DNA of 64,000 nucleotides from Ectobacillus panaciterrae DSM 19096 (GTDB taxonomy: Bacteria > Bacillota > Bacilli > Bacillales > Bacillaceae_G), in contig NZ_AUMR01000014.1 in the NCBI RefSeq assembly GCF_000430785.1, forward strand, positions 1 through 64,000, written 5' to 3'. A program made the position numbers and the translations under genes. Below, piece after piece: positions 27,001 through 35,157 of the stretch; the stretch's first letter is position 1, and the number at the start of each line of letters is the position of its first letter. The notes under the pieces were generated by a model that was given only the letters and a program-made list of their open reading frames with translations, was not told the origin of the DNA and made no database searches.

Positions 27001-27186
27001 TTGCTTCCTTTGGCTATCTCAAGTAACGGGAACACAATTATTTCACAGACACTTGGCGTTGTCGTAGTAGGCGGTATGATTAGTTCCACGCTTATCAGTT
27101 TACTGGTTATACCAATCATGTATGAATGGCTGAGCAGGAAAAAAATAAAAACAAAGACTCAGCATCAACAACAGCGTTTAGCGTAA
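24076..27186 (+). CDS. RND-family efflux transporter (SwrC/AcrB-like)
   Basis: Proton-driven inner-membrane exporter of the HAE type. The 1036 residues show the duplicated layout: helix 1 (about 11-30), large extracytoplasmic loop, helices 2-6 (about 335-490), helix 7 (about 520), second loop, helices 8-12 (about 860-1020). The proton-relay motif in the first helix bundle is GRVVDDSIVVIDN. In Gram-positive relatives such as SwrC, it works without an outer-membrane partner and exports surfactin-like lipopeptides or fatty acids; the substrate here is unknown. No MFP gene lies beside it. Part of the gene (24823-24956) is duplicated as a scrap near 31.5 kb. Confidence 0.9.
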   Translation: MIRLIEGTMKRSILILTCIILILAWGAMSAFQMQRDYLPPINNTALMVTIQADNYQADQIKEMITTKVEEAVRAVDKLDYIETNSFDGGVMASLYFPSHTDMEKAENEVRAAVDKLLLPNDAKKPLITRVSTSSFPVMRLSLMSHSEKMDENLLRTSIQDKVVKEIKRVPGVQEVRVTGAGDIGYLLTINTDTLQKYSLTIKDIQHALSSVHPIWPQGNIAPNGFLSMPIRVTDWSINSDDLKNIKIPVQGGEAVTLEKVAKVERSILDLQTISRTGGKPSVLLDVLKTPSSNITDVTERINERIKTIPEIKSQEAHLSILLDQGKEVHSALKGLIKEGLLGTLFSVICVLLFFRNFRSTLIIALSLPICLLAATTILKAAGVSLNILTISGLIVAMGRVVDDSIVVIDNMYRKIREDSDKVTVRQLANGVAEMIPAIVSSTATTIAVFLPISIIGGMISSAFSGFAWSVVIALVASLVVSIIVVPAVSHLLWKKRPVMKPAEIEPAARKILQWAFLRKKVIVTLTLVLFVMTLAEAFFLPVNFFPRANSKDVAIQIELPENASLSDVDAEVKNIETILKNNSKVESFSSSLGSTFTPMFDDVFDEGGGWLQKQNIANISVGIKPKINIDSFTKELRQQFKTLSTSAVYTVSNQNISGDDSRLKVILTGADHHTLEKAAILARSKLQMIPGLSIEGTANDPDTPLKHYISLNQEKIQRLGVDADEVFNRINSYLSQDVRMGVLSGHQETLIALQSGSKESIVSPSDQDPEKTILSKLGHETFTARDGSKVTLAEITTLKTSTQTVISEQDGRPFAVVTGNIVTRDIGKVTEQVKEAMNNLDLPSGIQYSFGGISQQVKQMMIEMSIALVLSMLLVLMIVSAVFRGWRAPVAVLMCMPLALIGSVWGMAIFRMEWNLAALIGMMMLSGIVVTNGIVLVDKIERNLAEGEETKLTILHGTSTRVRPVLMTAGATILTLLPLAISSNGNTIISQTLGVVVVGGMISSTLISLLVIPIMYEWLSRKKIKTKTQHQQQRLA

Positions 27187-27271
27187 TTATTAAATGTAAT
27201 CCCCTTTTAATAGGTGTTGGGCTCATATTCAAATCGCATTGAGTCATCCAGCCCATAGTTTTAAAAGAAGA

Positions 27272-27297
27272 AGCAGGAACCTTTCAAGGTTCCTGCT
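27272..27297 (+). terminator. Hairpin downstream of the RND gene
   Basis: Perfect AGCAGGAACCTT/AAGGTTCCTGCT stem with a 2-base loop, followed by GTATTATATT. The rest of the 27187-27509 gap shows no gene. Confidence 0.75.
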
Positions 27298-27509
27298 GTA
27301 TTATATTTTCAGAGTAGAAGCTTATTGATGGAACAGAATAAGCTTTGTGGGATGTAGATGAGAATAAAGGTATGAATATAGGCTGAGTTGTACGTAGGCC
27401 TATTTGCTAAACGATGTATTTCATGATTACTATTAGATGAAATAACTTCCTTTTATCTGTTAAACTGGAAAAGCTGGACTTTTGAATGACTGTTAGAGAG
27501 GGTTTTTAA

Positions 27510-29171
27510 ATGAACACTTCATTAGAAATGTTGATACATTTATTTGAACGGGCGGCGCTGCTCTTGATCTGCCTGTTTTTTATGACAAGGATTCCGAGGT
27601 TTAAGGAGTCGCTTCAAAAAGATAGACATTCTCCTGCAGAACGGCTAGTAATCACCTTTATTTTTTGCGTGTTTGCCATTTTTGGTACATACTCTGGTAT
27701 TAATGTGGAAGGCTCGCTGGTGAATGTCAGGATTATCGCAGTCATGTCTGGGGGAATATTATTTGGGCCATGGGTAGGTATAATTACAGGCATTGTTTCA
27801 GGAGTGCATCGCTATTTGATTGATATTGGAGGGATCACATCGGTTCCATGCCTTATTACAAGCATAATAGCCGGCGTTGCATCCGGATACATTAATCTCA
27901 GGATAAAGAAGTCGAGGCGCTGGATTTTTGGTATAGCTGCCGGGATGATATGTGAAATCATGACAATGCTGCTCATTCTTGTCATGGCTCACCCTTTTGA
28001 GCTCGGTTTGGATATCGTCTCTAAGATTGGATTCCCTATGATCGCCGGGGAGGTCAGCATTGGGATGATCGTATTGCTTGTAATGAGTGTGGAAGGTGAG
28101 AAAGAAATGATTGCAGCAAAGCAAGCAAAGTTAGCATTGGAAATCGCTAACAAGACGTTGCCTTATTTTCGTTCTGTCAATGCGGAGTCTCTGAAAACGA
28201 TTTGCATGATTATTAAAGATGATATTAAAGCGGATGCTGTAGCCATTACGGATACCCGCAATGTACTGGCATATGTTGGATTTGGGGAAGAAAGACATAC
28301 GGCTGGGCAGGAAATTATCAGCGATTTGACTAAGGAGACAATTCGCAGTGGCAAAATAATGATCAGGAATAGAAGTGCTGATCATAAGATATCCCAAATT
28401 CAGTCCCTTCTCATTATGCCGTTTGAGGAGAGGGGAGAGGTGACGGGAACACTCAAAATTTATTATCGCAATGCATATAAAATGACCTATTCGTTACAGA
28501 CGATGGCGATTGGGCTGTCCCAAATCATTTCCACACTGATGGAGGTATCCCGAGTTGAACAGATAAAGGAAGCAGCCAACAAGGCGGAGCTTAAGGCGCT
28601 GCAAACCAAAATAAACCCGCATTTCCTGTTTAATGCATTGAACGCTATTGCATCTACAACACGCAGAAATCCGGAAAAGGCCCGGGAATTGATTATCAAT
28701 TTATCTGGCTATATGCGCTACAATTTGGAGATAAATGATGAATTGATTGATATACATAAAGCTCTAAAGCAGGTTCGTGATTATGTTGAAATTGAGAAGG
28801 CCCGCTTTGGCAACCGTCTGCAGGTGGAATACGATATTGACGAAGTTTCCGTGCGCATTCCGAGCTTGCTCATTCAACCGCTAGTAGAGAATGCAATTAA
28901 CCATGGCATATTAAAAACAAAAGGCCCGGGGATTGTCACTATTACTGTAAAGGATATGGAAGACAAAGTACGAATAAGTGTGAAGGATACAGGAGCGGGA
29001 ATTGAGGAAGAAGTAGTTAATAATCTGTATCGTGACGATGTCCCAGTAAAACAAATCGGCTTGTACAACGTACATCAGCGGGTGAAACTCATCTATGGGG
29101 AAGGACTTGTCATTCACCGATTATCACCTGGAACAGAAGTTTATTTTGATATAGCGAAGGAGATAAAATGA
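27510..29171 (+). CDS. LytS/YpdA-type sensor histidine kinase
   Basis: Membrane sensor kinase. Residues 1-200 hold the 5TM-5TMR_LYT domain with six to seven hydrophobic helices and the [17 protein letters not shown] signature. A GAF-like domain covers about 215-340. The His_kinase block [19 protein letters not shown] has phospho-acceptor H371. An HATPase domain follows, with LVENAINHG and DTGAGI. It overlaps the LytTR regulator by 4 bases. The next gene is an OFA-type transporter, the same trio as the pyruvate-sensing PyrSR(YpdAB)-YhjX set of E. coli, so the likely stimulus is pyruvate or a related acid. Confidence 0.9.
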   Translation: MNTSLEMLIHLFERAALLLICLFFMTRIPRFKESLQKDRHSPAERLVITFIFCVFAIFGTYSGINVEGSLVNVRIIAVMSGGILFGPWVGIITGIVSGVHRYLIDIGGITSVPCLITSIIAGVASGYINLRIKKSRRWIFGIAAGMICEIMTMLLILVMAHPFELGLDIVSKIGFPMIAGEVSIGMIVLLVMSVEGEKEMIAAKQAKLALEIANKTLPYFRSVNAESLKTICMIIKDDIKADAVAITDTRNVLAYVGFGEERHTAGQEIISDLTKETIRSGKIMIRNRSADHKISQIQSLLIMPFEERGEVTGTLKIYYRNAYKMTYSLQTMAIGLSQIISTLMEVSRVEQIKEAANKAELKALQTKINPHFLFNALNAIASTTRRNPEKARELIINLSGYMRYNLEINDELIDIHKALKQVRDYVEIEKARFGNRLQVEYDIDEVSVRIPSLLIQPLVENAINHGILKTKGPGIVTITVKDMEDKVRISVKDTGAGIEEEVVNNLYRDDVPVKQIGLYNVHQRVKLIYGEGLVIHRLSPGTEVYFDIAKEIK

Positions 29172-29947
29172 AAGCGATAATTGTTGAAGATGAAATACCA
29201 GCTCGTGAGGAACTGGAGTATCTCATTAGTACATATAGCGAAATCGAAGTGACGGATTTCTTTGATGATGGATTAGATGTATTAAAATTTTTGCAAAGGC
29301 AGGAAATAGATGCGATTTTTCTGGATATTAATATCCCTTCACTTGACGGTATGCTGTTAGCCAGCAATATTAATAAGTTTGCGAAGAAACCTTATATTAT
29401 TTTTACGACTGCATACAAAGAACATGCAGTTCAAGCTTTTGAACTTGAAGCCTTTGATTATATTCTAAAGCCTTATGACGAGAAGCGGATTGCAGCGATG
29501 CTGAGCAGGCTGGAATCTGCTTATAAACGTGACCGGGTTGAAATAAATCATCAAGGCGCTGCAAAAACTGCCATTTCAGAACCGCGCATACATGAAGGGG
29601 AGGTCCTTCCGGGAGCTGCCAGCCGAATAAATTTGAGGAAAAATGAAAAAATTATTGTGACCGATGTGAACGATATTTATTATGCTGCCGCTAATGAGAA
29701 GATTACGTTGGTGTATACTCGGCAGGAGGAGTACACGATGCCGATGAGCATATCAGAGTTTCATTCACGTCTGCCGCAGGACCTTTTTTTTCGCTGTCAT
29801 CGCTCCTATTCTGTCAACTTGTCCAAGATCAGTGAAATTGTTCCATGGTTTAACCAAACATACCTATTGCGTCTTACGGATCTTGATGCGGAAGTTCCAG
29901 TAAGTAGAAGTAAGGTAAAAGCGTTTCGACAGATAATGCGGTTATGA
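29168..29947 (+). CDS. LytTR-family response regulator
   Basis: Cytoplasmic DNA-binding partner of the kinase it overlaps. The receiver domain has E7/D8 and D53 ([10 protein letters not shown]). The C-terminal LytTR domain (about 155-255) reads [20 protein letters not shown] ... [15 protein letters not shown], with the family's typical RxHRSY block. A linker with Ala and Gln lies between them. The likely target is the pair of direct repeats just downstream, ahead of the OFA transporter gene. Confidence 0.92.
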   Translation: MKAIIVEDEIPAREELEYLISTYSEIEVTDFFDDGLDVLKFLQRQEIDAIFLDINIPSLDGMLLASNINKFAKKPYIIFTTAYKEHAVQAFELEAFDYILKPYDEKRIAAMLSRLESAYKRDRVEINHQGAAKTAISEPRIHEGEVLPGAASRINLRKNEKIIVTDVNDIYYAAANEKITLVYTRQEEYTMPMSISEFHSRLPQDLFFRCHRSYSVNLSKISEIVPWFNQTYLLRLTDLDAEVPVSRSKVKAFRQIMRL

Positions 29948-29948
29948 C

Positions 29949-30017
29949 CACAATTCATTCCGAAATATAGGCATTTCATTCTGGAAACGATTCCAATTCT
30001 TTTTTCGGAGGTATAAT
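29949..30017 (+). promoter_or_regulatory. LytTR operator and promoter of the OFA transporter gene
   Basis: GGCATTTCAT lies at 29970-29979, and a 7-of-10 copy (CACAATTCAT) lies exactly 21 bases upstream at 29949-29958. The core TTCATTC repeats at 29954 and 29975. A 10-base repeat with an 11-base gap is the layout described for E. coli YpdB at yhjX. TATAAT (30012-30017) is a good -10, while the -35 position (GATTCC) is poor, as expected for an activated promoter. Confidence 0.65.
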
Positions 30018-30112
30018 TTTTAAAAGGCAACTAAACAAGGGTTGCTGACAATAGAAAATAATCTTTTTGTGGGTAACTAGATTATATACCGAAATGAAAA
30101 GAGGAGATCGAA

Positions 30113-31348
30113 GTGAAATTGGACAAAGGCAATCGATGGCTTATCGTGTTGGGGACTATTATCGTACAAATGGGGCTAGGTACAATCTATACTTGGAGCT
30201 TGTTCAACCAACCGTTAGTAGAACGCTTTGATTGGAAGCTGAGCTCCGTTGCTATTACGTTCTCTATTACGAGTTTCGCGTTGGCTTTTGCGACTTTGTT
30301 TGCTGGTAAGCTGCAAGATAGATGGGGGATTCGACGTTTAATTGGATGCGCTGGTATTGTAATGGGAGCAGGGCTAATACTCAGTTCACAAATTTCGTCA
30401 TTATGGATGCTCTATATTTTAGCAGGTGTTGTTGTGGGGTACGCGGACGGTACGGCTTACATTACATCATTATCTAATCTTATCAAGTGGTTTCCTGAGA
30501 AGAAAGGACTTATTTCCGGAATATCCGTTGGTGCATATGGTACAGGGAGCTTGCTGTTCAAGTATATTAACGCCTCACTTATTCAATCGGTAGGCGTTTC
30601 TCAAGCCTTTTTATATTGGGGATTAATCGTAATGGCCATGGTCGTAGGCGGGTCATTCCTAGTGAGAGAGGCGAAGATAAGCAGTGAAGCCCAAACGCTT
30701 AAAGAAATACAGAAGAAAGACTATACAGTCAAAGAAATGCTGAAAACAAAGGAAGCATACCTATTATTCGTGATATTTTTCTCGGCTTGTATGAGCGGCT
30801 TATACCTAATTGGTATTGTGAAAGATATTGGTGTCAGTTTGGCTGGACTAGATATTGCAACCGCAAGTAATGCAGTTGCATTAGTAGCCATTTTTAATAC
30901 AACTGGCCGGATTGTGCTCGGAGCACTATCAGATAGATTCAGCCGTTTGAAAGTGGTATCAGGTGCACTTTTGGTGACAGCAGTCGCAGTAACAATATTA
31001 AGTTTTGCGAAATTGAATTATGGCTTGTTCTTCGCCTGTGTAGCAGGAATTGCTTTCTGCTTCGGAGGCAATATTACCGTATTTCCTGCAATCGTAGCTG
31101 ATTTCTTTGGCTTGAAAAACCAAAGCAAAAACTATGGCATCATATATCAAGGCTTTGGGTTTGGAGCTTTGTCTGGAGCTTTTATCGCTGCTGCACTCGG
31201 CGGATTCGTACCGACCTTCATGCTCATTGCAATATTGAACGTCATCTCATTGCTAATTGCTATGAATATAAAGGCTCCGAATCAAGGGGCACCTCAAAGG
31301 AACCGCGAAAAAATGCGCAGCATGAGACCAGATACTAAAGCTGGATAA
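30113..31348 (+). CDS. OFA-family MFS transporter (YhjX-like)
   Basis: A 411-residue twelve-helix major-facilitator protein. The N-terminus (QMGLGTIYTWSLFNQPLVERF) and GKLQDRWGIRR loop between helices 2 and 3 mark the oxalate/formate antiporter family. Helix segments GISVGAYGTGSLLFK and GFGFGALSGAFIAAALGG are also typical. GTG start behind AGAGGAG. In E. coli the homologue YhjX is induced by the pyruvate-sensing pair YpdAB and acts on pyruvate. The same gene order and operator motif here suggest a pyruvate or related monocarboxylate carrier. Confidence 0.9.
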   Translation: MKLDKGNRWLIVLGTIIVQMGLGTIYTWSLFNQPLVERFDWKLSSVAITFSITSFALAFATLFAGKLQDRWGIRRLIGCAGIVMGAGLILSSQISSLWMLYILAGVVVGYADGTAYITSLSNLIKWFPEKKGLISGISVGAYGTGSLLFKYINASLIQSVGVSQAFLYWGLIVMAMVVGGSFLVREAKISSEAQTLKEIQKKDYTVKEMLKTKEAYLLFVIFFSACMSGLYLIGIVKDIGVSLAGLDIATASNAVALVAIFNTTGRIVLGALSDRFSRLKVVSGALLVTAVAVTILSFAKLNYGLFFACVAGIAFCFGGNITVFPAIVADFFGLKNQSKNYGIIYQGFGFGALSGAFIAAALGGFVPTFMLIAILNVISLLIAMNIKAPNQGAPQRNREKMRSMRPDTKAG

Positions 31349-31365
31349 TATAGGTGATTTATTTT

Positions 31366-31402
31366 AGAGCCTTCCACATCATTGATGAGGGAGGCTCTTT
31401 TC
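31366..31402 (+). terminator. Terminator after the OFA transporter gene
   Basis: AGAGCCT/AGGCTCT stem with an extended inner pairing, followed by TTTT. Confidence 0.85.
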
Positions 31403-31460
31403 AGGTTGCGGCAATCTAATAGAATGTATTTCTTCCACACGCCATTATAAAGCCCGCTAG

Positions 31461-31583
31461 CAAGGGGGAGAAGCGGTAACCTTAGAAAAAGTTGCAAGAA
31501 ATATTTTAGATTTACAAACAATCTCACGAACTGGAGGAAAACCAAGTGTTCTGCTGGATGTATTAAGAACTCCTTCTTCCAAC
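31461..31583 (+). pseudogene. Duplicated scrap of the RND transporter gene
   Basis: Nearly identical to 24823-24956 inside the RND gene, apart from an in-frame 9-base deletion and a few substitutions (for example TTAAGAACT for TTAAAAACT). No start, and it ends abruptly after CCAACA. It must derive from a recent duplication or from a second RND gene that has been deleted. The rest of 31403-31712 shows only a 20-codon hydrophobic frame at 31639 without a ribosome site. Confidence 0.85.
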
Positions 31584-31712
31584 AAAACAGAATTCTATAG
31601 TAGTGCGTACAAGTACACTTTTCTGAACATTACCCGTCATGGAAACTATATTATCCTTTGTAGCTTTTCTTATGATTCTTTTGCTTGATGTATTCATTTA
31701 AGTTTTCTGCCA

Positions 31713-31764
31713 ATAAAAGATAACAGGGAAAGGTTCGCCCTTTCCCTGTTATCTTTTATTTTTT
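31713..31764 (+). terminator. Very strong terminator hairpin without a gene
   Basis: Stem of about 19 bp (AAAAGATAACAGGGAAAG and its complement) around TTCG-type loop, T-run after it. There is no intact gene upstream; it probably belonged to the gene lost with the RND scrap. Confidence 0.8.
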
Positions 31765-31843
31765 GCACTTTCTGCTATTTAAATTATTTGTAATCTTTCC
31801 TATGAAAAATAAAGTTCGAGAAGCAGGCGTTTCTTAACGTACA

Positions 31844-31899
31844 AAACGGCCCTTATGGTTTGGGTTGCAGTTTATACAAGCCAAAACTCATTAAGGGCC
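31844..31899 (-). terminator. Terminator of phoX
   Basis: On the minus strand GGCCCTTA pairs with TAAGGGCC, with inner TTTTGGC/GGTTTG pairing, followed by GTTTTG. It lies 10 bases past the phoX stop. Confidence 0.7.
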
Positions 31900-31909
31900 A
31901 GGGTGGTTG

Positions 31910-33826
31910 TTATTTATCAAACCTATTGTATTTTGATTTTATGTCTCCAGAAGGCAGTCCAGAGATGTAGCCAACTCCGCCAGTCTCTTGAATACCTATG
32001 CCTTGTTTCATCGCTTCTTCTAATTTAGCTTTGTCGACGGCTGTAATTTGTTTGCCCTCAAGATCTTCACCTGGATGCTGATAGTTGCTTAAGATATAAC
32101 GGAAGTCGTTAGCATCGTCAACCGCTCTTAATCCTGTTGCCTCCGCTCCAACAGTAACGGAAAGAATTCTTGATAGCTTCTTGGTTTTAACGTTATAAGC
32201 CCATACAAAGTTATTCGTGTGCATGGAGCTGTCTTCTCCAATGAATAACGTGTTTAGATCGTTTGAGAAAGTTAGGTTATCAGGATTCGCTACTTTGTCT
32301 GGTGCAGCTGTATTTCCGTAGGCATCTGGCGTTTTTAAATCTTCTCCAACAATAAGTCCTTTCATGCTAGTAGGTACGAATCCACTTTCGATGTAACGGC
32401 CGCTCTTGTCTTTTTGTCCTCTGCCTAAATCTATCTGGTAGGTTACGCCGGAATTAATAACGGGCAGCTGAATATCGTCTTGAACACTTCCTTCTTGTTT
32501 TTGCATGCTGCCACTTTGATAGGACATCGCAACATACGCTTTTTTATCTTTTTTATTGACGGCGATGCCTTCCATTTTATTAAATTCGGCGGTTGCACCT
32601 AATATAGCGCCATATCTGCGAGACTCTAGGAATGCAGCTGCTTTTTCCATTCCGGGTTTTACTTTAAGGTACTCGACGTTTTTATTTGCGGATGTTTTGA
32701 TTGCCGTATAGCCAGCGGTAGGCTGAGTTGCTGTATCAAAAATATCACTAAATTTAGTACCTTTATCAATGATGGATTTCACTTCTTTATCGGTTGAATG
32801 GCCAAGCTTAATCCATTCTAAATTTCCTGCTCCGCCATTTTCAGTACTTGTTTGTTTAAATTTAGCCGCGTATAGCGTTCCTGCAGAAAAATCTTTCTTT
32901 TTATCCACCACATACATAAATATCATGGTATTTCCGCCGTCATCACCAAATATTGCAGTTTGATTGTCAGGTAAAACCTGCATCAATTCGTGAGAAAATC
33001 TTCCTGTACTATAGTGTTTAACAACGGAAGGTTCTCCATGTGCATTGACGGAGATTTCAGGAATCCAGCCATAAAAGTAAGGATTTGCTTTAGACTTATC
33101 ACCGAAGTAGTAGTTAGCAAAGTTCGTAACAGCTTTATAAGAACTAGAGGAAGGGTCTTCAAATGAGCGTGCATCTGGTTCATATTCTTCTGAACCAAGA
33201 TGAGTGTTCCATTCTGTTGTAGTTCCATTACATGGAGTCCATAGCCCATTCACGTTTGAAAAATCAATTTTTTTGGAATTATTAACAGTTAGTTCGCCAG
33301 TTTCCTTATTTTGATCGACTTGAGTAAGCGTCATGGATGCCGGCAGACCAGAAATTGATTTTCCTGCATTATCTATTGAATCATATTCATAATGAGAAAT
33401 AATATAAGATTTTCCAGCGATCGTAATGAAGCTATTGGAGTCAGGTGCATCAGACACAAAATAAGAAGGCTTGTCCGGAATACTTTTATCAACAATAGGA
33501 TTCCCTTTAGCATCAATAGGGGTACCAGCTGGAATCATTTCGCCTTTATTTTTTACAATTTTATCTTTTGATAAAAAAAGCTGCTTGTAATCAAGAGGAG
33601 TTTCTTTAACACTGCCATCTTTATAAGTGATCTTTACCGTAGCATCCGTATAAGTTTTGACCATGCTTTCAATAGTACTTGGAGCTTTCATGGAACTGAA
33701 TTCAATACTTTCAATTTGCTTATGTTTTTCAGATTTAGAATCATGATCAAAATCGGACGCAAAAGCGGGAATGGAAGCAGAAGCCAGTAAAGCCATAGAA
33801 AGACCAATTGAAACCGTTTTTTTCAT
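31910..33826 (-). CDS. phoX: PhoX-family phosphatase (DUF839), secreted
   Basis: Exported alkaline-phosphatase-like enzyme of the PhoX family, which in known members uses Fe3+/Ca2+ to free phosphate from organic esters. A signal peptide runs to about residue 23 (IPAFAS). It lacks the twin Arg used by many PhoX proteins, so Sec export is more likely. The family block CNGTTTEWNTHLGSEEYEPD (about 199-218), the RFSHELMQVLPD segment and the FIGEDSSMHTNNFVWAYN block near the C-terminus are clear. Length 638 aa is normal. A Pho half-box lies upstream. It converges with the RND-scrap terminator region. Confidence 0.92.
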   Translation of the reverse strand: MKKTVSIGLSMALLASASIPAFASDFDHDSKSEKHKQIESIEFSSMKAPSTIESMVKTYTDATVKITYKDGSVKETPLDYKQLFLSKDKIVKNKGEMIPAGTPIDAKGNPIVDKSIPDKPSYFVSDAPDSNSFITIAGKSYIISHYEYDSIDNAGKSISGLPASMTLTQVDQNKETGELTVNNSKKIDFSNVNGLWTPCNGTTTEWNTHLGSEEYEPDARSFEDPSSSSYKAVTNFANYYFGDKSKANPYFYGWIPEISVNAHGEPSVVKHYSTGRFSHELMQVLPDNQTAIFGDDGGNTMIFMYVVDKKKDFSAGTLYAAKFKQTSTENGGAGNLEWIKLGHSTDKEVKSIIDKGTKFSDIFDTATQPTAGYTAIKTSANKNVEYLKVKPGMEKAAAFLESRRYGAILGATAEFNKMEGIAVNKKDKKAYVAMSYQSGSMQKQEGSVQDDIQLPVINSGVTYQIDLGRGQKDKSGRYIESGFVPTSMKGLIVGEDLKTPDAYGNTAAPDKVANPDNLTFSNDLNTLFIGEDSSMHTNNFVWAYNVKTKKLSRILSVTVGAEATGLRAVDDANDFRYILSNYQHPGEDLEGKQITAVDKAKLEEAMKQGIGIQETGGVGYISGLPSGDIKSKYNRFDK

Positions 33827-33877
33827 GAGTGTTTGATTCCTCCTAACATTTTTTACAATTTTATTAAAGCATTAAAC

Positions 33878-33894
33878 TGTTGAGAGGATGTTAA
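33878..33894 (-). promoter_or_regulatory. Pho half-box upstream of phoX
   Basis: On the minus strand TTAACA, 5 bases, TCAACA: two good PhoP hexamers at 11-base spacing, 52 bases before the start codon. The flanking hexamers are poor, so this is a minimal box. Confidence 0.5.
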
Positions 33895-34057
33895 TAAATA
33901 CCATCTATTGTTGAGGATTTATTAAAATTAGGCTACATTTATATAATAATTCGTTGAATAAAAGCAAACCTTTTAATAGATTAGTTGTGGGGAAGCATCC
34001 CATAAATGACGCAAGTTTTTTGGAATATGTTGCTTGTATAGTTTTTACAGGGTAATC

Positions 34058-34094
34058 AAGGCAGAAAGTTAAGTACACTTGCTGCCTTTTTTAT
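34058..34094 (+). terminator. Orphan terminator upstream of the bacteriocin cluster
   Basis: AAGGCAG/CTGCCTT stem with an AAGT/ACTT inner pair and six T. No plus-strand gene ends here. Confidence 0.7.
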
Positions 34095-34164
34095 TTTGCG
34101 TAGAGAGAAATCTTCAACTCTCATTTTAGCTCCGAGGACAGATCAATTTGGCTGGAAAATAGGT

Positions 34165-34256
34165 ATTTGACTCAGGACGATAGCCGGGCGTGATTCATAT
34201 TTTGTTGAGGAGGGTATTCGAAGTATTTGGCGGATTTACCTGTTACGTAATTGTTT
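34165..34256 (-). pseudogene. Decayed copy of the divergent small ORF
   Basis: Reads NNYVTGKSAKYFEYPPQQNM and then shifts frame. It is homologous to NNWTTGESNNTSNNSPQQNM of the intact ORF at 34900-35118. Single-base indels break it before the hydrophobic segment. Confidence 0.5.
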
Positions 34257-34341
34257 CTTAAATTATTTTTGCTTTGTTCTTTTTGGTTTTTGATTTAATT
34301 TATGGAACAATTTGTTAATTTAATATAAGGAGGTTGTAAAA

Positions 34342-34563
34342 ATGTATAATTTTCAAGACGAACTCCAAGCATTAAATCTTGCCGATTTCCAGGTGAGCCA
34401 GACGGTTCCGTGGGACACCCAAAATCAGTACTACACTGACGCGACTCGAATTCGTTGTGGAGGTTGCGGAGGCTGTTTCCGTTGTTTCCGTTGTGGAGGT
34501 TGCGGAGGTTGTTTCCGTTGTTTTAGCTGCTTCCAGTGTAGTGGCTGTGCCCGTTGTTTCTAG
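34342..34563 (+). CDS. Heterocycloanthracin/sonorensin-type precursor 1
   Basis: A 73-residue ribosomally made precursor. Leader (about 1-37): FQDELQALNLADFQ, then VPWDTQNQYYTD. Core: 12 Cys placed strictly every third residue (CGGCGGCFRCFRCGGC...), with few Ser, so almost every Cys can become a thiazole. The ribosome site AAGGAGG is ideal. The leader and CGG/CFR core match the heterocycloanthracin/sonorensin class of azole bacteriocins. The modifying enzymes lie 1 kb downstream. A terminator follows, so it is probably transcribed as its own abundant unit. Confidence 0.9.
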   Translation: MYNFQDELQALNLADFQVSQTVPWDTQNQYYTDATRIRCGGCGGCFRCFRCGGCGGCFRCFSCFQCSGCARCF

Positions 34564-34603
34564 TTACCTAACAAAAACTATGGTTGCCTAAGGAGAAGTG
34601 ATT

Positions 34604-34636
34604 ACCCCTGCATCCGTTGTTGCAGGGGTTCTTCTC
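34604..34636 (+). terminator. Terminator after precursor 1
   Basis: ACCCCTGCA/TGCAGGGGT stem, 8-base loop, then TCTTCTC. Confidence 0.8.
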
Positions 34637-34860
34637 TATAAGATTAGACATAAGGGACAAATTGCAATACATAAATTATAGTGAAAGAAATGATGCATGT
34701 TTGAAGTTCATGGTGAAAAAGGTTCTTTATGTAGTTTCAGAATTAGTATTATCCAAACTTTAATTTATGACGAGGGTGGCTTTCGCTTTGGCAAAACCCA
34801 GACATGCAGGAAGGTACAGCAAAAAAATTCAGTAAAGCCCTCAAAAAGCATATAAAACTA

Positions 34861-34901
34861 AAATGCGAAACCTCTGTAAAATCAAGGGGTTTCGCATTTT
34901 T
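34861..34901. terminator. Bidirectional terminator ending the divergent small ORF
   Basis: AAATGCGAAACC/GGTTTCGCATTT stem with A-run and T-run on either side. On the minus strand it immediately follows the stop codon of the 34900-35118 ORF, which supports that ORF being transcribed. Confidence 0.8.
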
Positions 34902-35118
34902 ATGCAATCGATGAGACAGCTGCCGCCATATTGAGAATGTAATTATCTTGTTTTTGTTTTGAACGGTTCTGCGAAGACCTAATAAAAATAGGTATTTGAA
35001 TCAGTAACAATGCCCAAGCATAGGTCATATTTTGTTGGGGAGAGTTATTCGAAGTATTGTTAGATTCACCTGTTGTCCAGTTGTTTTTCTGATTATGTTT
35101 GTTCTGTTCCCGTTTCAT
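34900..35118 (-). CDS. Divergent 72-aa putative membrane peptide
   Basis: Starts MKREQNKHNQKNN, is hydrophilic with many Asn/Ser to residue 30, then has one hydrophobic segment (MTYAWALLLIQIPIFI, about 31-46) and a basic tail. It has no recognised family. For it: its stop abuts a terminator, and a homologous copy (decayed) sits beside precursor 1. Against it: the ribosome site is poor (AAAGTG at 10 bases). As a small one-helix protein next to a bacteriocin precursor it could be an immunity or regulatory peptide, but this is a guess. Confidence 0.4.
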   Translation of the reverse strand: MKREQNKHNQKNNWTTGESNNTSNNSPQQNMTYAWALLLIQIPIFIRSSQNRSKQKQDNYILNMAAAVSSIA

Positions 35119-35157
35119 GTTGATGGCACACTTTATTAATTTACGGAGGGTATGAAA

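Larger units (their letters stand above)
34165..34695. repeat. Tandem duplication unit 1 around precursor 1
   Basis: Matches unit 2 at about 34973-35590 in the same order: AATAGGTATTTGA..CATATTTTGTTG..TATTCGAAGTATT, the precursor gene, a Rho-independent hairpin, and GATTAGACATAAG-GACAAA after it. The core-peptide codons differ in length, while the flanks are still recognisable. Confidence 0.75.
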
